DNA of 64,000 nt from Brachycybe producta (Eukaryota > Arthropoda > Diplopoda > Playtdesmida > Andrognathidae): contig JAUPFP010000138.1 in assembly GCA_036925085.1 (NCBI GenBank), positions 108,684 to 172,683 on the forward strand. Reading direction: 5' to 3'. This document shows, piece by piece, positions 11,501 to 26,600 of this stretch (position 1 is the first letter of the stretch; the number at the start of each line of letters is the position of its first letter). The notes under the pieces are model-generated. The model worked only from the letters and a program-made list of their open reading frames with translations. It did no database searches and had not been told where the DNA came from. The position numbers and the translations under genes are program-made.

Positions 11501-14500
11501 CAAAGAAATCTTGAAATTCTGCATAACTTACTTTTAATGGGAAATGTTTTCGTCGTTTTGTGCACCATCTATAAAGATAATTAATAACTAAATATGATTT
11601 TCATTAAACTTTCCAGACGATTCAGTTGCTGAAAAACCGAAAAGACGTGCTTTAATATTAAAGAAACGAGCTGTTACAACTGGCTTTTTTGAACAAGGAA
11701 ATAAAGATTGTGAAGGTATTAATATATTTTAATTATTTTCAAATAACATTTCAATATATTTTAATATATTTGAGTTTATTTTTGACCACTCTTTTGGCTC
11801 TTAGTTGAGCTACCTCTACCTTATATAATCTTGAAAGTAACTTTTCTTTTTCACAAGTTCAAAATATATTATTATTATTAATATTGACTGGTTGTTGCCA
11901 CGCAGTCTGGACTTTTCTTTCATTAAATAATAAAAAAAAAGTTCTCATTTTAAGTGTCGCCCTGCTTTTCCTCTAAAGTCTAATTTCGAGGTTTTTTTTT
12001 CTCCAATGATTTAAGATGTTTCTTTCTCCTTCTCCTTTATGGGATTTAACTACAATTATCTTAACTGTCCTTGGAAGAAAGAAAAAAAAAACCTTTTTAC
12101 TCAGACCTCTCTCTCTATCTATCTTTCTGCCAGTTTACTTGTACATATCGCAACTTTTTAAAAATGTTAAGTTTAAAAAAAAGTCTTACAAGTACCCTTG
12201 AAAAAACCATTTTTGTTGATACATAAAGGAAATTTGTCCTTCATACAATGAAAACATTTTAAGAGCAGCCAGCAACATCCTTTGACGAGGCCTCTTAGGG
12301 TTATTCATTATAAATTTGTTTAATAATTTTGTGTTTGTGTTTTTTTTTCTTCTTCTGAAGGGAATGATAACCGCTCAAGTGGAATGGTTTTTGGAGTACC
12401 ACTGGTCAAGTGTGTTCGTAATGACCGAGCAGCTCGTCGTTCGGCCAGTGCACCTTTGAGAGATGTCGCCAATCTTATTGGCGCCAGACTAAAATCTGGA
12501 AGTGCCAGTGCCGAAGACATTAGTAACGAGAGGTTATTGTCTAGTCGTGGTTTTTCTGGAAGTCAGATCTCTTGTAATATACCCTTGGAATTAACAAGAG
12601 ACGAGAAATATCTCGAAAAAAATGTAAGTTTGGAGCTCTCCTACCCCTCGAAGTTGGGCAATCACTGCTCACTCGTTTAATACAAAAGTGAAATGAAAAT
12701 AATTTTATATTTCATTTTTTTTTCTTCTTCTTCTTCTTCTTCTGTTTTATTAGAATGAAGGTTCGTGCGAGTCTTTAGGTTGGGTTTGCAAAAGTCGAAG
12801 TGTTTCTGGTCTCAGTATGTTAGATGGTTATCAGGATTGGATTGCTACTGATGTGGATGGTGTTGGTTCTTGTTTTATTGCCGGTGGAGATTCGTCACCA
12901 CATATTCCCAATGTAGTTAACACTTGCTTTCACCACCTGGAATCTTATGGTATATATCAGTCGAATTTTCTAATATTTCTTTTCGTTTTTTATTATAATG
13001 TGTGAAGAAATACAGTGAAAATAATTTAACATGAAATAACTATTCCGGTTTCTTCCATTTCGTGTAAAACCGTTTCTACCGTATTATTAATTTTGCTATC
13101 AGATAATAATCTTCTATAATATTGAAACAGTATTAATAAATTGTATTTTGTTGACAAGGTTTGCACAGGTTGGGAATATTTCGTGTAAGTAGTTCGAAGA
13201 AACGAGTCCGTCAGTTGCGAGAAGATTTTGACACTGGAAAGGAAGTTCAATTGTCTAAAGAACATTGTCCTCATGATGTTGCCACACTCCTCAAGGAGTA
13301 TTTTCGTGACCTACCGGAACCTCTACTCACCAGAGATCTTTATTTGGCGTTTATAGCAACTCAAAGTATTCCGATTTATTATCTCTATGTACTTTCTTTC
13401 TTTGATTAATTAGAAATTAATAGAAATTCTATTAAAATAGAAATTCGTAATCGCCGTCAACAGATTGATGCCTTAAGGCACTTGGTTGAGTTGCTTCCGG
13501 TGGCCAATCGAGACACACTTTGGGCACTTTTGAAATTTCTATCAAAAGTGGCGAGTTTTGCGGTGGACCAACGAAAAGATACAGGAGAATGGGTACGTGT
13601 AAAACTGTTTTGTATCGGTTTGTTTTATGATTCTGGGGCTTTTTGTTTGTAAATCGTTGATTACATGAAGTTAAATAAATTTTTATCATTTTAATTTAAA
13701 GGTTGCAGGAAATAAAATGGATGCAAATAATTTGGCAACTCTTTTTGGTCCTAACATTCTTCATATGGCAAAGTCTGGACTTTCTCACGGAACCGAATAC
13801 CAAGTGGAAAGCACAAAAAGAGCAGAGGAAAGAATCGAAGTTATTAAAGCTGTTCGAAGCATGATAGACAATTACAAGGACCTTTTTGAGGCTAGATTCA
13901 TTTTGTTTTCAGCTGTTATATTTTTAATTTAAAATGGTTTACATTTTAGGTGCCAGCTTCATTGCTCGAGGATGTTTATATTCGTCTTTTGAAACATAAT
14001 CCCGAAGACCTTTCTCGATTGTTAATTGCTAGAATCTTGCCATTAGAGTAAAAACAAAATAAAATCACTGAGAAATTGTTTCTTGAGTATTTTTTTTAAT
14101 TATTGGTTTCGTTTTTTTTTTCTTAATAGGATTGAAATGGATCCCGATACGGGAAGTAGCGCTTGTTCGGAAACTACGTCAGTTAGCCATCTTCCGATCG
14201 ATGTCACCATGGAATCGAATCCTGCTCCTTTGGTTATTAGCGTCTGTGCCGAACTACCGGCTCGTTCGTGGGAAAGAACGATGTCGACGTCGGAAAGTAT
14301 CGACGATGAAAATTTGACGGTTAGACATCAGCGTCGAGACAGCGAGAAATCTAATGGCGACAGACCGGAACGAGAACGTGGAGGATCTCTGGGACGTGAA
14401 GTTTTTGCCAAGACCGAGTCTGTTGCCTCAAGGTTGTTTCGACGGAGAGACAAGAGTGTCGCCAGAGGTTCGAGCGACGAGAGTAAGGCGGGAGGTCGAT

Positions 14501-15534
14501 CTTCGCTCACTAAAAGTGACATCAAAGTAGAAGATAACCAAACTCGATGGTTCAAGAAGAAAGATTCTTCTTCGGCCTCGAAAACTTCCGACTCGGAAGA
14601 GAAGAAACAAAAAAAACCAAAGAAGGAATGTAGATTTCCGGTAAGTCGCGGAAGTTTGTCCGAAGGAAGTATCGGTTCCGACTCGAGATCGTCGTCTCTG
14701 AAAAGCGCTTCGGCAGAAAGCACCAAGAGTCTCGTGAGACCGTTGATGTTTCAAGAAATGGGTAATGCTGGAATCGTTCAGGTCACTTCTTCGGCAGTTC
14801 CGAGTACACATCACCATCATCATCAGCAGGTGTCTGTCGTGGACATACGAAAGGAACATCTCCACGTGCCAGAAGTTAGCGAACGTCGTCCAAGTACCAC
14901 ACCCGACCTAGACAACAATACCGTCATTTCTGCCTCGTTGACGCTTAAAGTACCTTTATCTCGAAGTCAAACCGGACCATCTCTGGCATTCGGCCAAGAT
15001 CGAGATATCGACATCCCTTTCATCGAAGACAACCAACCGGAAGCCGTCGAAACTCAAAAAACATGTCATATTCATTCTAGGCAACGCTATTTGGATCGTA
15101 GACACCGATCTTCACCATTCTTTCAGAAGCTCGTAGGAGGAGGGAATGTAGATTCGACTTCTAGTAACGATTCGCCTTCGAGGCAGACTTCTAGAACGAG
15201 GCACAGACCGAGCACCTCGGAGCCCAATCCTTTGAGCACTTCGGCATCGGCTTCGTCGATTCATTCTGCCAACATACGCATAAGAGGAACGGAACGTCCC
15301 GGAAGAGTCGTCTCCAATGAATCGAACGAACCGTCATCTCGCCGAACCTCATCTCAGGTGACAATACCGAGGCAACAAGAGCAATCGCAGCAACGAAGTT
15401 GTTTGAAGAATGAAGCTGGTCCTTCGTCGTCGTCTTCTTCGTCCGGTCGGCGTTCCTCTGGTACAGGTAACGTTCCATGGAAACGCTGGGAGATTATTTC
15501 TTCGGAACACACGGAACAGGAAACTGTCGTATAA
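8534..15534 (+). CDS. ARHGAP6: Rho GTPase-activating protein, ARHGAP6-like
   Basis: Predicted RhoGAP that speeds GTP hydrolysis on Rho-family GTPases. Coding exons: 8538-8891, 11053-11215, 11617-11715, 12361-12623, 12754-12949, 13159-13365, 13441-13592, 13702-13890, 13950-14047, 14130-15534; 3126 nt, about 1041 aa, all phases close. ARHGAP6-specific blocks before the GAP domain include a Leu-rich segment ending CRISIPK (about 155-170) and FGVPL...NDRA (about 220). The RhoGAP domain spans about 340-540, with the arginine finger in GIFRV (Arg367) and the GNKM...NLATLFGPN motif. The last exon encodes a Ser/Arg-rich disordered tail with a His run and ends WKRWEIISS...ETVV, like the ETLV end of human ARHGAP6 and a class I PDZ ligand. 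The start ATG is 4 bases inside the first listed exon; an upstream start cannot be excluded. The intron after 13890 appears to use a GC donor. AATAAA at 15716-15721. Confidence 0.88.
8892..11052 (+). other. First intron (between coding exons) of the RhoGAP gene
   Basis: Donor GTATAC after 8891 and acceptor TTTTTAG at 11052. The 2.2-kb intron has GTA-repeat and ATG-repeat microsatellites (about 9625-9660, 10278-10297) and an inverted repeat at about 9216-9393 (arms near GAGGTGGAGGCTAGCT and its complement). No coding exon was recognised inside. Confidence 0.6.
11716..12360 (+). other. Intron of the RhoGAP gene
   Basis: 645-bp AT-rich intron between the exons ending 11715 and starting 12361, with a T-rich tract before the acceptor. 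Nothing else recognisable. Confidence 0.6.
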
Positions 15535-16616
15535 CGACGAACAACACACTCATTAAATTCTCCTTTTCATTCAAGGACCACCACACGCGCACACAGAGAA
15601 ACATAATGTACACATATTTTAAATATTTAATCATTTTACCTTCCTCCCCAAACCATCCAAATCCCTCCCCCCTTTTTCCTAAAAAAGAATCCATGCTTTC
15701 AATGTGCTTCAAAGAAATAAATTTTATAGTAGATACAAAGAAATTCATTTACATTTCTTGTTCATCAAAGTATCAATTTTTGCTTTCCATAAGGTTTCCA
15801 GAGTTAATTCAAACTATGTTTCGATGGTAAAAATGCACTAAACTCGGAAGAATTGCGCAGTGCAAAAGCTTTCAAATACATAATTCATAATCCTATTCTT
15901 TAAAAATTCCATATAGATAACCTTTAAACTGGTTTTAAAGTGTAAATGGCTCTGTACGATTCTATTATTATATCTCTTGATTATCCTTTCTGTCTTTCAG
16001 GTGCAAAATGAAGAAAAACTAGAAGGGAGTAGTTAGAAAATAGAAGGGTAGCTCAAGAACTCACGGCTATTTTCGCTCTTTTTGAAATGGCTAACTTTTA
16101 AGTTTATGATAATTTTGTCTTATTAAAAAGTTTATTTTGAAAGATTAAAAATACTTATTATGTGATTGAGCTACCGTTCAAGTTTCTAACAGGCTTGCTC
16201 CTAAACGCATGAAAATAACAGTATATTAAATTTCAAGAGTAGAGTATTAGAGTAGAGTATTTCTCAAGAGTCTTTTAAAGGTTCTTCCGTTTTTATTTTC
16301 ATGTCAGTTCTCCGCGATTCGATTCAAATTTCTTGAGAATTCCAGGTTTCAGAGATCAGTAAAAAAATACGAACTAAATGGAATCGCATGTAGTAACAAC
16401 GGATCCACACACTGCAGTCATTGTGTGTGGCTAAAGTAAATCTCAGCATGAATAATATTTTCGCATGTTTTTATTCATTATTAAAGTTCAGTAATCTGTT
16501 TCAGCCTTCAGGTGTCATTCTCAAGAGACGAATGGTACAAATCGTAAAAAATCTCGCCTTCGATCGGCATGTATTATTTATAAACAAAATTAACTAATTT
16601 GTTTTTAATTTGAAAC
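15535..16616. other. Convergent 3' region between the RhoGAP gene and ALG5
   Basis: 3'UTRs of two convergent genes. AATAAA on the plus strand at 15716-15721 fits the RhoGAP transcript. On the minus strand AATAAA at 16475-16470 could serve ALG5. A copy of the dispersed fold-back family occupies about 15986-16215. No gene. Confidence 0.6.
15986..16215. mobile_element. Fold-back family 1, copy 1
   Basis: Left arm CTGTCTTTCAG, then CTAGAAGGG and GGTAGCTCAA; the right half holds AAAGTTTATTTTGAAAGAT and TGATTGAGCTACC. The same ordered blocks recur at ten other places in this window. Degenerate copy. Confidence 0.65.
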
Positions 16617-18148
16617 TCATTCGATTTTTCTTTTTAAGTCGATTCTCCAAATGCCTGTCGTATAACGTAACCACAAGAGGACCAAATCTTTACCCATTTG
16701 TAACCAACTCCAAAAAGGCACAATCTTTGATCCTGTAAAGAAGAAAAATCAATTTGTATTTTCAAAAAAAACCAAAAAACAGAAACTTCCAGAAAAGAGT
16801 TATAAAGAGAAGAGACGACTACCTTCTATTTCTGTCCACGTTACTGCGGTTTCAGCTATCGGTATCCTCAATTTTTCTGCAATGTATAGAACTTCTACGT
16901 CGAAAGCCCTATTGAAATAAAAAAAGAGAAACGAAACAACTTAAAATTCGTAGCGTAAAATATCGATTACGATTGTTACCATCCATAAATGTGAAGGTTT
17001 GTGAAACAGACTCGAGCAGCCGCACGAGTGAGTAACTTGAAGCCACACTGAGTGTCGCAAACAGATCGGACACACAACAACCAAACCATCGAATGGAAAC
17101 CGTACATTAGGATCGTACGAAATAAAGATCTGGATGCAATGGATTCCTTTTCTAGATGAGCTCGAGAACCGATTACGATCGCTCTATCATTCTTTCAAAA
17201 AAAATCAAATCTGAATTTTAAAGCGTTTAAAATAAAACAATTTAAACAAATCTTGGGGGAAGCAAAAACCTCAGCATCGGCAGCCATATCATCGATGATT
17301 TCTGTGAGCTTGGAGAGATCCTTGAAACTGGTCGCACCGTCCGCATCGGCAAACAGAAGATGTTTTCCTCTGCTTCTAAGCATTCCCTAACGTACGAAAC
17401 AAAAACCAGTTCATTAAAGACTGATGGAAACGACTTGGTAAACGGAATAAAGAACAACCATCCTGACGGCACCTCCTTTGCCTCTGTTTTTGGCCAACGT
17501 AAGGACACGAATCCGTTCCGTTCCAAACTTACGACAGTAACGAAGTCCGAGTTCGCTCGTCTCGTCTTTACTACCGTCGTCCACAATCAAAACTTCGTAA
17601 GAAAAGGAGCCACTGCCATTTTTCTTTGAAAGAGTACAGCGATTTACGATTGAAGAAGACGTTCGTCAAAGCATCGTACTTACAGTTTTATCTTCGAGAT
17701 ACTTTAGACATTCATCTAGCATAGGAGGAACTGAAAAGTACGAAGCCAAAAACACAAACGTTGGATCATTTTTCTAAAAGTTCTACAATGTATTAATTCT
17801 TGTGTGTAGTAAGACTAACGTACGCCTCTTCTCTTCATTGTAGGCAGGTACAACGACTGTTAAGTGAAGAGTCGCGGGATCTTTTAGACTTGGAAATGGA
17901 CACAAGTTGAAATCGTTGTTGGAGTCTTTGAAGAACCGTTCGCTTTCGTGTCGAGTGTCATCCGGATGCGACGACGACGTCAGGTAAACTACAACCAAAC
18001 ACTAAGTACGTACAATAAATACGTTTAAAAATGAATAAATCGAAATAGACAATAAGAGAATTAAGACATAATTTACCAATAAAATAACGACGATCAATAA
18101 AATTAAGAGGTAACATAATAAACTAAATAAAGACACGTAAACAGACAT
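16617..18148 (-). CDS. ALG5: Dolichyl-phosphate beta-glucosyltransferase ALG5, complete
   Basis: ER membrane enzyme that makes dolichyl-phosphate glucose from UDP-glucose and dolichyl phosphate, the glucose donor for lipid-linked N-glycan precursors. Exons, transcript order: 18148-18077, 18001-17824, 17730-17684, 17623-17459, 17386-17270, 17191-16980, 16908-16823, 16732-16617; 993 nt, 330 aa (human 324), all phases closing. An N-terminal hydrophobic anchor (about 1-32) is split by the first intron. GT2 motifs follow: [11 protein letters not shown] (73-83), VDDGSKD with Asp114-Asp115, [12 protein letters not shown], the DADGA motif (Asp168, Asp170), [39 protein letters not shown]. All introns are 60-92 bases. 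The second exon acceptor was set at 18002 to keep frame; a nearer AG breaks it. Neighbours: convergent with the RhoGAP gene, same strand as AFG2A. Confidence 0.95.
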
Positions 18149-19033
18149 TATTGCAGCTGCTGCATTTGTTCATTTGATGCCACGAAATGCAATTTTCTGA
18201 ATTTCTCAAATCCGTCTGATTATCATTTTTACTATCCGTCAAGTGCTGCCATCTGGCGAATTATTTCTTAACAAGAGCCTGTTATAATATAATATTATTA
18301 ATAATATTATGAATGATATTACGTAATTATTTTATAATATTTTAAAAATATTATCAAAATTTAACAACTGCATATTTACGCGGCATTTGTTGCCTTATTT
18401 TGAGAATATTTTAAGGATTTTTATAAATCCTTAAAATATTTTCAAAATAATTAATTCTAGAGCCCAACTATTAAAACAATTTCTTAATTATTTCTTATTA
18501 AAATTATGTACTTGTATTTATTATTTTCTTTGCTATTTTGCCAAAAAGTAAAAACTTTTTTTTTTTGAGGTATAGGATTTTTAACTTTTTAAATTAATGT
18601 TTCAAATGTTTGAAACATGTTTGGCGCTATAATCAACTATTACATAGAGTTCCTTTATAGAGAAAGGAACTTACTATTATACATACTATAAACTGTATTC
18701 GTGAACGAGCACCTTTTAATCGTGTTTTATTACTTATTTAGCGATTTAATATTCCGAAAACGCCCTAAATAGTTAGGACATTTTACAGAAATAGTAGTTT
18801 TAATTATTTTAAATATTTATTTGATCTTATTAATCATTGACAACAATAATAATGACATGCAATAATAACATTAATAATCATAATAATATTTAATAAAATT
18901 AATAATGCTAATAAAATGCAATATGCCTTAATTTAGGTAAAATAAAAATGAAATATAGTTTTAAATACTAACTTTTAATCAAAAATAAATCTTGATCATT
19001 ACATATATTCTAAAGACAACATGTAACATAAGG
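18149..19033. other. Spacer between ALG5 and AFG2A with an inverted promoter copy
   Basis: Very AT-rich. Near the ALG5 end, 18246-18255 on the minus strand matches the CTCF core (CAGATGGCAG). A nearly perfect palindrome covers about 18401-18441. At 18688-18762 is a 75-bp inverted copy of the sequence just upstream of AFG2A (see repeat entry). ATTAAA on the minus strand at 18979-18974 is a plausible AFG2A poly(A) signal. No coding potential. Confidence 0.6.
18688..18762. repeat. Inverted copy of the AFG2A upstream region
   Basis: The reverse complement matches 22880-22954 at 72 of 75 positions; similarity stops abruptly on both sides. The two copies bracket the whole AFG2A gene in inverted orientation about 4.1 kb apart. 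No adjacent coding sequence here. Confidence 0.9.
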
Positions 19034-22868
<3,835 letters not shown>

Positions 22869-23629
22869 TATCAACGAGACGTTTTTGGAATATTAAATCG
22901 TTAAATAAGTAATAAAACACGATTAAAAGGTGCACGTTCACGAATACAGTTTATATTTTTATGGGCGCCGCCATTTTTAACTAACCTAACCTATTATAAT
23001 TATTAAATTGACCTTTATTGGTATATAGATAATACAAAAAGAAAAGAAATACTAATATTAAAAAGAAATTTATTCTTTATTACTAAAATAATAAACACAT
23101 CTTATATTGTATATATTTAATTAAAATGATAATTATAAGTTTATATAACGATTATCATAGATTTATTTTTAATAAACGGAAGTGACGTTTCAGAATTTGC
23201 GACTTGTGCGGTTGCGCCGCAGTTAAAGAAAAAACAGGGTTCAACTTCCGGTTTTACTTTCGGCGTCGATTATTTTGAGTTCATTTAGAATAAAATTGGA
23301 CGAATTTAAAGAAGAAAAAAACAATCAGTTATTTTATATATATATATGTGTATTATAATTGCAGTCATGTATTATGTAACTGAATGACGTTTCTGTAACT
23401 GTTCTCCATTGTATTAAGTGAAGTTTTGATTATTTTAAACCCGAAAGGAAAGGCATTGTCGTTATTTTTCTATCTCTTCGATCCGTTTTTCGGACGGACG
23501 AAAACCACGTTTTTGGCTGTCTTATTTCTTCATATCTCCTTGATAATACCTTTTGAATGGTTAAAAATCCATGAAAACTAAGTGTTTCTACGTGAAATTC
23601 ACCGATATCTGCGCATCAAACGTTGAGAA
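22869..23629. promoter_or_regulatory. Putative bidirectional promoter, AFG2A / RBM26
   Basis: 761 bp between two divergent ATGs. The AFG2A side holds the 75-bp unit duplicated at 18688-18762 and a YY1-like motif (AAAATGGCGGC on the minus strand, about 22980-22970), typical of animal housekeeping promoters. The centre is AT-rich. The RBM26 side has a GC-richer patch (about 23200-23270, 23470-23515). The two start sites are not marked by TATA boxes that I can defend. Confidence 0.55.
22880..22954. repeat. Original-side copy of the 75-bp inverted pair
   Basis: Ends about 11 bases upstream of the AFG2A ATG, so it is 5'UTR or core promoter. It matches the reverse complement of 18688-18762 with three substitutions. 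Confidence 0.9.
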
Positions 23630-26600
23630 ATGTTAATAGAGAATCCGGATTCGCTTAAAGAATGGCTTACGGCCATTCTGGAGCCAATGTGAGCCATTTC
23701 GGGTCACTTTTGTCGTATTTCATTGCAATGTTGCAATTTTTATTATCATTTTCAGGTGTGATGCCGATCCGAATGCTTTGGCAAAGTACGTGATTGCATT
23801 GGTAAAGAAAGACAAACCAATCAGTGAGCTAAGAGATACTTGTCTTGATCAACTAGACGTTTTCTTACAGCAAGGTTTGCAATTTCTGACCATGTTTTTA
23901 TGCTGCTTTCAAACGTATTTCACTTTGAAATGTCTAGAAACAAAGCCATTTGTGGAATTGTTATTCAAGGCGCTCGATAGCAAGGCTTATCTTACGAAAC
24001 CGACGAATGCATCGCTTCAGACGGTGCAGCCGACTCCTCCTGGAACTGAATTACCGACGGGTGTCGTCATTAATACGAATTCTAACAGTACAAGCAACAA
24101 TAACAACTCGTCACCCGTTACGACAGTAACTCCAGTAGCACAGAATGTCTCTTCTGCGCCATCAAAGACAACCTCTGGATCGTCGGTCGGGTCTAAAGTT
24201 TCAGATCGGCGTTCTTCACGTCCAGAAACTGTAAATCATCGACTGAAGTGGAAAATCTCGATGGAAAATTAATATTAAATGGCGTTGTTTTCTATTTTAG
24301 AACGTCGAAACAGAAGACCGAGATGGCAAACGACCGGTTCGAAAATCCGGAATCCGTAGTAGGAGTCGCTCACACAGTCCCACTTGGAATCGAAACAGGT
24401 CTCGTAGTCGGAGTCGCGATCGTGAAGACCGTCGTCCGCGACGAAATTACGCCGATGAAGACAGACGGAGAAGGGGAGGTATCGGGCGTCGTTACGATCG
24501 TTATAACGACTATCGTCCGGAGAGAAACAGAGATCGCGTTGAAAGAAAAAGATCGAGGACGCGTTCGAGGTCGCCCAAGTCAAGGACTCGGAGTCGATCT
24601 CTTTCTCCTTCGAGGACGAAGGACAGAGGTATGTATTTGTATGCTCACAAAAAAATGTTGCTGGCGATTTTAACAAGAGCCGTCGATCGCTTTCTCTTCT
24701 TTTTAGAGCGCCCGAGAACAGACGCGTCTCGTAAATCACGTAGTCCTCATTCTCAAGATCACGGCGACAAAGATTATCGCTTTAGCGTTCCGAACACGGT
24801 CGCTACCGTTACAACAAATCGTGGATCGTCGCCTACGGTGCCACCTACAACGACTGGATCTTCGAATAACGACTCCAAGAGTTCGTTTTCTTCAAAGAAT
24901 CCTCGTCGTTGTCGAGATTATGACGGTTAGAATTTTGATTTTGGGCGTTTATAGTTGAACGTTTTGATCGGAAATTCGTAATTTATAGAGAAGGGTTATT
25001 GTATGCGTGGTGATCTTTGCCCCTTCGATCACGGAGCCGATCCAGTTGTTGTAGAAGAGGTTCATTTGCCGAACATGCTTGCTTACGGTCCAGGTGGCGC
25101 TCCTGGCAATACCACTTCAGGTGGGCAACCTATACAGGGTCCAGGACCGGTCCAAAGGCCTCCTGGTGATGATAATTTACTTATATTTTTTTAGTGAACT
25201 ATGTTTTGATATATATGTTTTATGTAATAAACTTGGGGCTCGTTAGTCGTTTGGTTTGTACTGGTATTTCAGGGGAAAACAGTTTAACACGAAATTGAAG
25301 GAGCCAGAATATTTTTTTGTGTTCAAAGAATGAATTTTTAATTCCATTTCTAAGGGACCACACTGGAAATATATTTTGTGTTTTCAGTTTTCGTTGTTAA
25401 ATGGTTTTTTTCTCTCTTAGTATTTTGTATTGAACAATTATTTGCTTTTTTAGGGCCACCTCCACCGGGAGCAATCCCGCCTCTTTTGGGGCCTCCAATG
25501 GGGCATCCAAGGCCAATTCCTCCACCTCCCATTCATCCAATGTCTGGTCCAAGACATTTTCCTCATATGCCGGATCCATTTATAGCAGAACCCTACAATC
25601 CCGAAGCGCCGGCATTGGACAGGATGCCACCTCGTATGAGGCTTCCATTTTGGGCACCGCGTATGGGACCCGGACGAGGTATGGGGCCACGCCCCCCTCA
25701 CCAATTTATGCACGCACCGAGAGAGCTAATAAATGTACCCACTGTGGATTCCAACGTTTCCGGTTTGTCTTTTAAATGTCGACTTTATTTTGTATCGATG
25801 TTGTCGTAACGGAAAACGTTTATTTTACGTTCAGATTTACCTTCGGCAAACAATAGAACTGTAGTTCCTCCTCAAAAGCGGCCTCTGGATCTTATGCCGA
25901 GTGCGCCTCCTCCTCCTCGCGTGTTCCGTAGTATGGGGAATACGACAGAACCGATGGCTAAAAGGCGACCTTTCGATTACAACAGGCTCGGATCACGAAA
26001 CAACTTGGAAAACGCCATTTTGGAACTTCGTAAAATTCCTCAGGGTCTCAACAGCATTACACAACTGAACAATCATTTCAGTCGGTTCGGAAAGATTGTA
26101 AATTTACAGGTGCTTTATTAATTACGTATCGAGAACTTTTGCCAGCTTGTATTATTACAGTATTTTCGTTAGAATAGATGATTAATTACAATAACAAAGT
26201 TTCTCAGAAGTAATGTAGTGAATTACTAATTACTTAAAGTAATTTAACTACAGTAGTAATTCTATTACTTTTGCCAAATTACTTTCCAAACATTGCTGTT
26301 ATTTGACATAGGGGTATGCTTTTCGCTTAGGTCTCTTACGAAGGTGACCCTGAGGCGGCCATCGTTCAGTTTTCATCTAATGCCGAAGCGTATGCTGCAT
26401 ATCGTTGTACGGAAGCCGTTCTCAACAACAGATTTATTAAAGTATTTTGGCACAACAAAGAGGCGTCCGAGGTTACCGCTTTCGTGTTGAAATTCTCTTA
26501 CGATTGTACTCACCGATTTATGTTTTGTATTTATTTGTGAAGGTTTTGACACCAGAAGGTGGTGGTGGTGGTACAATTCCTCCTCCAGTGAAGAAATTAT

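Noticed and set aside
14328-15478. Minus-strand ORFs of 95-145 codons
   Set aside because: They are shadows of the long plus-strand last exon of the RhoGAP gene, whose frame and splice phases are well supported.
24248-24673. 141-codon plus-strand ORF starting at 24248
   Set aside because: Wrong frame for the RBM26 exon at 24301-24628; the Arg/Ser-rich frame that joins the neighbouring exons in phase is the real one.
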